This document shows positions 37,762 through 47,785 of a stretch of 64,000 nucleotides of DNA, one piece after another. The DNA is from Epiperipatus broadwayi. Its lineage: Eukaryota > Onychophora > Udeonychophora > Euonychophora > Peripatidae. Both the position numbers and the translations under genes were made by a program. Position 1 is the first letter of the stretch. Each line of letters starts with the position of its first letter. The stretch lies in NCBI GenBank assembly GCA_028023455.1, contig JAQFVV010006216.1:5288877-5352876 (forward strand), in the 5' to 3' direction. Under the pieces are notes generated by a model that was given only the letters and a program-made list of their open reading frames with translations, was not told the origin of the DNA and did not search any database.

Positions 37762-38432
37762 CCTGAAAAAAAAAAAAAATGGTAAAATTAATAAATAGGA
37801 CACAAAATAGAGTGATATGCGGCAAAAAAAGATTAAAAATAATATATACATCATGAATAATTAACTAAAATTGGACGCAAAATATGAAAATGTAAGATAA
37901 ATATCACTACAAAATTAATAAGTAAAAACTGCGAGTCCACAAATCCTGAAAAAAAAAATTAATAAATAGGACACAAAATAGTGATATGCGGCAAAAAAAG
38001 ATTAAAAATAATATATACATCATGAATAATTAACTAAAATTGGACGCAAAATATGAAAATGTAAGATAAATATCACTACAAAATTAATAAGTAAAAACTG
38101 CGAGTCCACAAATCCTGAAAAAAAAAATTAATAAATAGGACACAAAATAGTGATATGCGGCAAAAAAAGATTAAATATCACTACAAAATTAATAAGTAAA
38201 AAGTGCGAGTCCACAAATCATGAAAAAAGAAATTAATAAATAGGACACAAAATAGTGATATGCGGCAAAACCAAAATAATATATACATCATAAATAATTA
38301 ACTAAAATTGGATGCGCAAATGTAAGATAAATATCACTACAAAATTAATAAGTAAAAACTGCGAGTCCACAAATCATGAAAAAAAAATTAATAAATAGGA
38401 CACAAAATAGTGATATGCGGCAAAAAAAGATT
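37762..38432. repeat. Satellite-like array, about 170-bp unit
   Basis: The anchor AATAAATAGGACACAAAATA recurs with its GGA at 37798, 37969, 38138, 38243 and 38398, so spacings are 171, 169, 105 and 155. Units share GATATGCGGCAAAA, ATCATGAATAATTAAC and AACTGCGAGTCCAC. The short units have internal deletions. The array lies entirely inside the Merlin element, next to the transposase exon. Confidence 0.9.
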
Positions 38433-38662
38433 CTGGAGCCTTCAAACCACGTGCCTTTTCTTATGGGAGTTTTTTTCAGACAATCCTTCAAATTGCACCG
38501 CTACTGTTTTTCAGTACCATGGATGTACTTCTTCATCTCATGGCCGTTTTCGCACAATTTAACCTGGTGTAAAACTCCTTCTTGTTGGAAGAAAGCTATC
38601 GCCTCTTCTTCAGATTTTGGGAGATCCCACAACTTTAGATCCCTTGTTTCAATATTAGCCAT
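38424..38662 (-). pseudogene. Merlin transposase N-terminal zinc-ribbon exon
   Basis: A Met at 38662 opens MANIETRDLKLWDLP, then SEEEAIAFFQQEGVL, KLCENGHEM, an in-frame TAG (38501-38503) where the family has Trp, RCNLKDCLKK and RKGTWFEGSRI. This is the N-terminal zinc-ribbon of ISXO2/IS1595-type transposases (Cys/His then CxxxxC, RKGTWF), which Merlin elements encode. The open frame extends upstream to 38842, but homology begins at 38662. The sequence stops where the tandem array begins, so the DDE catalytic domain is gone. Not functional. Confidence 0.85.
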
Positions 38663-40434
38663 TTTGATGTCTAAAAATGGAAAATCCGGAAAATTAATAA
38701 AATATAAAATACATCCACTTAATATCATAGAAGAAATAACATGTAAATTACTTACAATTTTGTTGAGAAAGTAATTTCTTTTAAAAAAATGGTAAAAAAA
38801 TTGCTCACTGTGGTAAAAAAATTGCTCACTGGAAAAAAACACTGTTGCACTATAAAATACGATGCAACAAATAGGAAGAAATCCAGTTTTAAATCTCGCG
38901 GGTCGAAAAAAATCTCGTGGACCAAAAAATCAAATATCTCGAATTAGTCATATCAACGTTTCCGGTGACACAAAGATCGGATAATTACAGCTGTATGCCT
39001 TCAGGCTTATGATGTCATAGCAATGTAACAAAAAAAAGTAAACTCTCTAGAATTAGTCATGTCAGTCTCTTCGTTGCCATGACAACGTTCATGTGTTCTT
39101 CCGACGACGCAAATATCGGATAATTACAGTGGTGAGCCTTCAGGCGAAATACGTCATTGCAAGGTAAATACTTGATTACCGAATCTTACATTGCACTAAG
39201 CTTTAGACTACTAGGGAACTCAAAATAAAATTTTATTTTTTGAATCTGATGCACCAAGTAGGAATGATAATCTTTAATTAATAAAATTTATTTTTTGTGC
39301 GTGGAGGGTTATGAAACTTAAGGAGAGTTATGAAATGATATTTTATATGAATACCTATTTTATGTATGTCTGTACTAATCTATATTGTAATGTTGCTGGC
39401 TGTGGCCAATTCTGGCCATGCCAACATTACAAGCTCCTTAAGTGTAGAATATACTAATTAATGGAGAAATAATATTTAGTTTTCATGTTTTTTTAGTAAT
39501 AATGGGTAGTTGATTTAATTAAATGTTTTTTCTACCAAATGATAATATGAAAATTAGGGTTGTATTGATAATCAAATTGGCAAATTGGCCAATTACTGAT
39601 TAATTGGCCATGCATGATCGGTTGATTATTAAATAGTTAAACGCCTGATGGCCATTTGGGGGGGGAGGGTCTCTTGCACCAACAACACAGTGCCATTATT
39701 TTGTGGCAGCATAAAAAAACTAAGCAGTCTTTAGACGGATTCTTGATGCAGCGAGAATCAAATGCAAACATTTTTTGATATACATATATTTATAAAATTA
39801 ATGCTATTTTACTTTATTTTTTCTATTTTTATATATGCATAAGCAAGTAAAACTTAAATAAACATATATTCTGAGCACCAGAATGAATTAATTCTATATA
39901 CATTTAATTCAATGGAGAAAATTGATTCGAAATGTAAGCTATTGCTAGGAACGAATTAAGTTTGTAAGTCTATAGGCATCGTATTTAAGATAGCCAGATA
40001 TTTACCCAGGATAGAAAACAAAATCAGGACATGTCCTGCTAAATCAGGATGTCTGGCAACCTAATTGTATTATTAAATATGTATTTAATAATCTTTCTAT
40101 GTATCTGAGTCTAATATTTATGTATGAGGTCTGCACATGCATTATTAAAAGATTATGCAGTTATCATACTAATATTTATTTTATTGCAATAATAATTCAT
40201 TGGAAGATCTATTAGTTGTAGTTTTTAGTTTTCTTTGTAAAGCATATGCATTGTTTATAAAACATATTTTATTTAAAACTTTTATACTTTAAAACACCTT
40301 ATCAAAACCTATAATTCTTTATCGTTTCAAAAGGAGTAAATATATTTATGATGTAATCTCTTTTCCACCAGTAATAATACAACAACAGTAAATAATATTA
40401 TGTATGAAATTCTATAACAATAAAATTATTTTTA

Positions 40435-40841
40435 ATGTCAAGTTATTTTCTTTTTCAGATTTATTTATTATTTTTTAAAACTTTTTCCAAATCCCAACCT
40501 GTCATGGCTTCCAGTATTGTATGGAAATTTTGTAAGATAGACAAAAATGAGAGATTTTCAAAGTGCAATTTTTGTAATGCTTTAATATTGAGAGGTGGAA
40601 AAAATGCTAGGACTTTTACAACCACAAACATGATAAATCTTCTCAAAAAATATCACAAAGACTTTTTAAAATAAACTGGAAAGATGAAAAGAGAAACCAA
40701 AGAAGATGGATGTTCATCAGTAACAACAGAAACACATACACTAAGACAGGCTACTTTAACTCAAGTACTAGAAAAGAAAAATTATGGGATAAAAATGATC
40801 AATGATCCAAAGAAGTTCATTATTTGGTTGGAGAATATTAA
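40435..40841 (+). pseudogene. hAT transposase N-terminus with BED finger
   Basis: The BED zinc finger reads SIVWKFC, ERFSKCNFCN and NLLKKYHKDF; the first His of the usual HL...H pair is Leu. An in-frame TAA (40672-40674) interrupts it. The same frame then continues through RQATLTQVLE and NDPKKFIIWLEN, the linker found in ZBED-type hAT transposases, and homology stops near 40841 at the insert. It is dead. Confidence 0.8.
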
Positions 40842-43800
40842 AGCGGTGCATATTTGCATGCATATATGCTTGATTCATGTTTGCTCAAACTATAACCTGT
40901 TGAAGCAGTCAATGTTTAATCACATCGAGTTTCATGCTTCATCTTCCATACTAACCTCCTACGGGGCCCATAATTCAGACCTCATTGTATATATATGCCC
41001 TATCACCTACACACTGTACATAGAATAATTAAAGATAGTCATAAAATACATTTTGTCAAAATAAACAGTAGTGTGTGTGATCTATATTTGTATAAACGAA
41101 GCAATAATCTTAGTAAGAATTATTGCTGAAAAGTTATATATGTTTTTTTTATATATTATTAATTATATTTTGGGATTAAAAAAGTTTGAGATATTTTTAG
41201 AATCATTGCCAAGCAGAAGTAATCTATTGTTTTATTTTAAACTATCTTTGTATTAAAAGTATGAAATTTTAATTAAAATAAGAAGGAATGTCTTTGTCCG
41301 TTTCTTTCACAAATTTTTAAAAAAAAATCTAAAATATTTTAAAAGTGTTTCAAATCTTATCTGTTTAAAATTTTATTAATTAAAAACTTAAGAGATTACA
41401 GTAATAACTGTGGGCAAATGAAGCCGCATTCTTGGGGGGATTAAAAGGGTATAAAATGGTCCAGATTCTGTCAGTAAATTTCATTCAGTTAGGAAATTCT
41501 TTCAGAACGTTTCATCAGTAATTTTTTAGAGAAATTGAGTCATAATTCAACTTTAAGAAGTCAGCACAAGTTTCGTGATATGAATTGTGAGTAGAGGGAA
41601 GCAAGCACTTTTCTCTGTACTTCTCCAGAGACTGTCTGCCTTCTGCCACTGCGATGCTCTGTTCATCAGACAAAGCGCACTAGATGATCACCTGAGTGCC
41701 GACCATGTTGTACCTGCCTGCAAATCTGAAAGCACTAGAAGAAATAGATATATCTGCGTGCATTCACAATAGATCCTGAGGTAACCTCATTCCATGTAGA
41801 GCTGCCTTTAATATAAATTTCTTATGTAATTTGTGTATCTAAGATATAATGGAAATCTTATGTTTTATTCGTATAATAGTTTATAAGTTTCTGTTAATTA
41901 TGCTCTTAAACTCTCTCCCTGTAATCCTCTATTATTATAATATATTCCTAACCATCCTTCTTTATGCTTGATTAGAATTATATAACTTTGTGTGGTCTAT
42001 TAAATATTAACATAATTTGTTTTTATGTATATATAATATATTTTCATTAATATGCCAATACCACCCAACTTTGCAAGTTTTAAAAGGGGTTATTAATTGT
42101 TTAATTTGGAAAGAAGCTGGGGTTTCATCTAAAATCTATCAGTAAAGTTTTGTTCATTTTAAATAGAAATCGCTGCTAGTTTGGTTTTATTTTAAATCTG
42201 TTATTCTTGGATTTTAGTTAAAATCTTTTGCTGTGGATGAATGCTGCTAAATTTATTGATTTGAATTTGTCTTTAAAATTTCATTTTTAAAAGATCGTTA
42301 ACTTTTTAATTAAGACCATCCCTTCTTGCTGTTGTCTGGAGGACTAATTCTATTAATTAATATGCATATGGGAATCAAAATTAAATATAATTTTGTTAGT
42401 TTAATGTTATAAGTAAAAGTGTTATTATTCATTATAATTTGCTAAATGACTCATGATTAAAACAGATTATTGCACAAAGGTTAGACCATTTCTAGGCTTT
42501 AAACTCTTATATATATATATATTGATTGTATCATATCTGTTAATGTTACTGGCATACCTTTTGCTTTATTATGGTATTCATATATCCTTTTATTTTGTCA
42601 TTTGGGGACTTCAGAAGTCCGAAGCTGCCCACTTATCTTTCTCAAAATCGTTCATAAACAGAAGTATACGCTACTTTCTGTGGAACACGAGGTTTGTGGA
42701 TTTGATAGTCCTGTGGTTAACCATATAGCTGGCACTGGACCTTGAAACCCAACCTCTCCATTCGGTTTCGGTATCATTCCTCCAAAATGTGCAGACATAT
42801 CAACCCTTATTCAGTTTCAAATATCTTAAAATGATAAAATACCCAAACTACCATAAGAGCCGGATTTCTTTTATTATATGCTAGTATCATTACTCTTCTG
42901 ATTAATCTGATTACCACCTGTTTGACCTTTGTTAACCGCAATGATGTGTTGAACACAATGACTCATTCGTAAAATACGCAATCATGTTAATTATTCAGTA
43001 CATTGATTTAAACTGCTTTCTTTTAAAATCGTTATTGATTCCCATAGATGTAAATCAATACGTATTTTCTGTAAAATCTTAATGATTGTATACCTTACTT
43101 ATTCTTGTAAATGTAGCGCATTGTTTGTTCCTTATGTATATGTTCCAAAGACGTCATTTTCAAACTGCCAGTAAAACATATATAATGATTTTCACATTCT
43201 AGATAAATGATTCCTGCCTGTTTATAAAATCATTTACTACTGAATCGCAAAATACCCTTTATATCAATAATTATCCAAACCTGTCACAATCTTTTATATT
43301 TGTTTTATGCATCCACATCATTATATCTGTAAATATCTTTAAATTGGCATATTAACCCCACACAAGCTATAAATCACCCACTCAAATTGTATCTGCTAAA
43401 TTAATTTGTATAATGGGACTTCATAACTAGAAATCCCAAGTTTTGTAAATAATTAATGTAATAACAAGTGTAAAATATTTTTGTAATATCTATATATGTG
43501 TTTTCTTTATATTATATTAAATCTATATTTCAAATGTTAATCCTGTGTTCAAATCGTTTTCTTTAGCTAATAGTTTAGCATTAATAAATATTGATTTAAT
43601 GAATGTAATTCCTGGGCTACTCTTTGCCATTATCATCATCATCTCTTCGATCTTATGCTCTACTGCTGTGTTTCTGAGCCTGGAATTAAAATAATTATGC
43701 TGTATCATTGGGATTGTTGTTCATAGGGTCAGAGACTTGAAGAATAGGCAAATAGGTTAGAATCCAGGATTGCTCCTGACCTGTGTATCTCGAGCATGAT

Positions 43801-46800
43801 CGGATTCGAAGTGCTTTTGCTTGGATTTTTAGTCTTGTTGAGTGAGCGGATTGTTTTGACCGGTACATTATTTACCATCATATGTAATATATTCCTTTAT
43901 ATCCGCACACATTAGTAATATGCGCATGTGTGTGTGCACAATTTTTTTTTTTTTTTTTTAAAGTTAAAAGTTCTTATTTTAAATCATGATATATTTTAAG
44001 TTAAAAAATATTTTATTAAAAAGCGAGATCAATCAAGTAAAGTAATAGTCATGTATTGCATACAATGGGGGGTAGGGCAGGTAATGGGAAGATGCCATTA
44101 CCAAAGGAAGGGTAAGTGCCTTATTTCATTATCGATAGAGACAATCAGATGGAAATAGTTACAGTTAAATACCTGTAATGTCTGTGCATACTTTAATATG
44201 TAAAATGTAAAGTTAGAACAAAGGCAGGGAAACCAATGTGGCTGCTTACCAGTATGAGGAAGTAAAAAATGCATGGAACGTCAATTAAGAAAAAACTTAA
44301 ATTTAATCCACTAAAAGCTCACAAGGTACACCCCAGGAAGATAAGAATAGAATATAAGTGGGGTATGGAGCATTGTTTATTATTGCGGGCTTATTATTAT
44401 TCTTATTCTGATATATTTTAGACTTCCGACTTATATTTTTGAAAACATTTTGAAAAAATTATAGAAATTCGATATTCTGTGTATTCTACATATACTGATC
44501 AATGCTGTTATTCTATTAAAATGCCTAAAGTATTTGCAATCATGTGAGTAGTCAGGCATCTGCTTCTCCACGGTCATCAGGTGCAATCTGGCGTCCCTGA
44601 AGAAGTTCTATCATCAAGATTCATTTTCCTTCTACCAATGTCATGCGAGTCCCGAAAACCAAGAATTCTTTGATCAAGTTGTGCAGAAGAAGTTCTGAGA
44701 ACATTTATTATCTTGTTGGTAGTATGTTTTAATTATATTTAAATGCCATGTGACTATAACTCAATTTATGAATGTGCTTTTTTATGCTAGTATTAACTTA
44801 CTAAATTTTATATAATATTCTTTAGTTATGCTAATTCTACTGGTTTTACGTATTTAGCAAATTAGAAGTTGGATTTTTTTGTTTTATTTTATTTATGTTA
44901 ACTTGAATGATGGAGTTAAAATTTAAATCATTAAATGTGTTTACACTTGTCCACTCTCAACATCCTAAGGGATAGCGTGAGTTGAGAAGGTGCTAGAATT
45001 TAAAGTTGTAAAATTTAACATAATAACAAAACATATTTTAACTGATTTCTTACTTACCCTTATCCCCCCCCCCCCTCATCATATCAAGGAAAGTTATTTT
45101 CAACACTTAGAATTATTTAAAAGTTATTGAAAGATAGTGAGCATTATTCTGACTAATCAATTATATAAGTAAATTTTGTTTATCCTGTTGCTCTATAAAG
45201 ACACAATCCAACTCCCTCACTAAAATATCTTTAATAATTAAAAATATCTGTACTAGAAATATATATATTAATTGTGTTTTATTTCACATAAAGCCTATAT
45301 CAATAATCCTATCTATAGTTAAAATTATTTTATGTAAGGAAAATAATATTAATGATTTATCTTTGTTATAATTAAGGATTTATTACTTGAAAGTGATATA
45401 AATAATTTATTTGAATATCTGTGTCGCATTGTCTATATATGTAATATAGTATATACATAAAACAAACCACAATTCGTGTATAGGTAATGTAATAAATAAT
45501 GGAGCTGAGCAATCAGTCTACATTATGAGTCTACATTATCATTTAAAAGTTATAATATTAGATTATGAATTTAAGATTAAGTTAATAAATATATTATTGT
45601 GAATGCGTGTCAAGTTCTTCTACAAGTGATACGTGGTTAAATGGGGATATTGATTATTTTATTAAAATGAATTTTATAATGTTTATTATCATGTGGGTAG
45701 AAGGTTTATTAAGTTACCACTGTTTATTATTGTAAATTGCATTTTTGCCTTCCATATTTTGTTGTAATGGTATATTTTATTATTATTGAATTTATTACCT
45801 CCGTTCACTCTGCATGGTTCACTCACTTATGTATGGTCGAACTGCGATAAGGGTAGGCCATATTCCTTCTTGAATGCCCAGTTCCTAATCAAAGTATTAG
45901 CACTGGTCTATGTTCTGTGTAGAGCCGGTGACTCTTCACGACCCTCAAATCCTAGATTTTAGCACATCTGCGTCTTCTCCTTTGGTATGTGCCCTCGGTT
46001 AGAAGCAAGTGCACCATTGTGGCCAAGGACATCCATCATTCATTAGTGAACTGTGCTATCCAATTACTCAGATGATCTTTATTATTACTTTTTATTGCCA
46101 TTGACATCAGTTATTTAGGGTGGTACACAATATTTATTAATTGTTAATCTGTATCCTTCCCCTATGCATTAGTAACCCTAGGTAACCATAAAAATTGAAC
46201 CCGACCACAATGATCCCTTTTGCATGAATATATCATTGATTAGAGTTTCAAACCCATAATGGCTTATAGCTATCTTTTAATTTAATTGTAAATTAACTGA
46301 GGCACATGTAGTTGTATGTAAACCATCATCATCTGCATCCATATGATGTAAGAACCAGTAGAATCTTTTATGTTCATAAACCTGTAAGCTACCTATTCAT
46401 TGTATCAATTCCTGTAATAAAACTTATATTATGACTATTAATTATGATTGTGTCATTCGTGAGTCAGAACTGTCATATAGTTATCTAGATTTAAGTAAAG
46501 TTATTAAATTGCTAAACAAGCACATCCATGGGTTTTGTACATTATTATTATAGTGTTATCTTTATAATCACATGAAATAATCAAATCCTTGAAGCATTAA
46601 AGGACAGGGTAATAAATGTATAAGTAATAGAGCAATCAATATAGCCATAATGAGTGCTAGGGTATATAAGCTCCCGAGTCGATGGAAGAACTCTGAGAAA
46701 AAGTCTATGTTCGAACCCTGAACTACATCACACTGTATGAAGAAGGGGAGCTGTATAATGGCAAGAGTGTTAATTATGTGGTGAAATCTAGGAAGCATAG

Positions 46801-46924
46801 GTAGGGGTTTAAACTAGGATCATAGATAGGCCTGTGTTTGCTGATTGATAGTCCATGCTTGATCTTTTGGTCTTGTTAACAGATTATACAAACTTGACCA
46901 TTACAATATACAATTATTCTCTGT
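40842..46924. other. Unidentified insert within the hAT element
   Basis: About 6 kb with no recognised pol-type protein. A TATAAAA at 41450-41456 is followed about 200 bp later by a mixed-composition stretch (41580-41800) ending near TGAGGTAAC, which looks like an LTR promoter and leader or a gene 5' end. Other less AT-rich patches lie at 42600-42780, 43620-43880, 44530-44700 and 45860-46070. A T run of about 24 lies at 43939-43962 and a C run at about 45065. It may be a decayed LTR element plus other inserts; I found no paired LTRs. Confidence 0.35.
46568..46798 (-). other. Open frame with a membrane segment, unidentified
   Basis: This 76-codon frame contains FFHRLGSLYTLAL, MAILIALLLIHLL and a following PCPLML. 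That is a single strong transmembrane-like stretch with an adjacent cysteine, after an upstream CD-VVQGS tract. Composition is more balanced than nearby AT-rich frames. A retroelement envelope-like C-terminus is conceivable but rests only on this layout. Confidence 0.2.
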
Positions 46925-47650
46925 TATATCTGATTTATGATTTTAAAAATCAATAAAAAAAATTGCTCCCAATTACAATATTCCCAGCAGAAAATATTTT
47001 TTTGATATCATCCCTGATATATTTCAAAAAATTCAGAAATCTATTGATGATGCAAAATATATTTCTCTAGCCACTGATATTTGGACAGCAACACAATTTT
47101 TTTTAAGTGTAACAGGCCACTAGTTGAATGATCAGTTTGTTTTGAGAATTGTTTTCTTTGAAGGTTCCCGCACAGTTACATGAATTAGTGAACAGATAAA
47201 TAATGTTTTTGAACAGTATAACTTGACAAGTGATAAGTTATTTTTAGTACTGAGAGATTCTGGAGCAAATATGGTAGCTGGAATCAGGCATTGCAACTTA
47301 AAGGCATTGTCATGCTTTATATATACACTGCAGCTGATACTTAATGAATGCATATATCACAGCTAATAGAAATATTGTCATCATTTTAATTATTCTGCTT
47401 TAGCTTTAAGCAAATTGGAAGATTTACAAAACAAGTTAGGTTTGCAGAAACACAAATTAATTCAAGATGTTCCTACTCACTGTGAATTCTACTTACTACA
47501 TGTTGGAAAGAAACTTGGAATGGCAAAAATCCCATGTCACATATGCTATAGATAATAAAATTCAATTCTTGAGCCTTATCAGTGGTCTCTTGATAAAATT
47601 GTTCTACTTTTAAAACCATTTGAAGAAAGTATACAATAGATTAAACTAAT
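46925..47650 (+). pseudogene. hAT transposase catalytic region
   Basis: The tract resumes with YDFKNQ, a stop, then APNYNIPSRKYFF, KYISLATDIWTAT (first catalytic Asp, family TDxWTS), SVTGH, VLRIVFFEGS and LRDSGANMVAGI (family TDNAxNM; the catalytic Asp is kept in RDSG), then CFIYTLQLILN (family CxxHxLNL; the His is Tyr). Then come LSKLEDLQNKLGLQ, LIQDVPTHCEF and PYQWSLDKIVLLLKPFEES. Several stops and frame changes occur. It belongs with the BED finger at 40435. Confidence 0.85.
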
Positions 47651-47785
47651 TTAAATTTTTTATCTCTGATTATGAAATAGTTGTTATTTAACAGGAAATA
47701 ATTCATGAATTAAAAGTTAATTGATTTACCATAATAATCAACTAGTTAATCATATTTTTTATGAAATTATATTTTTGATTAAAAT

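Larger units (their letters stand above)
37471..39180 (-). mobile_element. Merlin-family DNA transposon
   Basis: The ends are GGTAGTCACGTATTTACC at the left and, reverse-complemented, GGTAATCAAGTATTTACC at the right. Similarity between them extends for about 65 bp (ACCTTGC, ATGACGT, GCCTGAAGGC). A perfect 8-bp target-site duplication GAATCTTA lies at 37463-37470 and 39181-39188. A - strand frame encodes an IS1595-type zinc-ribbon transposase N-terminus, so Merlin is supported independently by TIRs starting GG, the 8-bp duplication and protein homology. Further inverted subterminal copies of the TIR sequence lie at about 37615-37680 and 38950-39030. The catalytic DDE part is missing, replaced by a tandem array. 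Confidence 0.88.
39554..47785 (+). mobile_element. BED-finger hAT element, split by ~6 kb insert
   Basis: A likely left end at 39554 (TTAGGGTTGTATTGATAATC) resembles the TAGGGYTGYAACGATTAATC termini of hAT elements. A BED zinc finger and linker occupy 40435-40841. The catalytic region resumes in the same sense at about 46925-47650, with a matching protein context on both sides. Between them lie about 6 kb of other sequence. The C-terminal dimerisation domain and a clear right end are missing; a GTTGATTATT-like block near 47730, reverse-complemented, may be the remains of the right end, next to repeat copy 3. Confidence 0.65.

Noticed and set aside
46640-46720. tRNA-like SINE from a GTTCGAACCC B box near 46710
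   Set aside because: No convincing A box or cloverleaf upstream and no second copy in the window.
43620-46920. Similarity between 43.8 kb and 46.88 kb (GTCTTGTT and a GACC-x-TACA block)
   Set aside because: Only short scattered matches; not enough to call paired LTRs.
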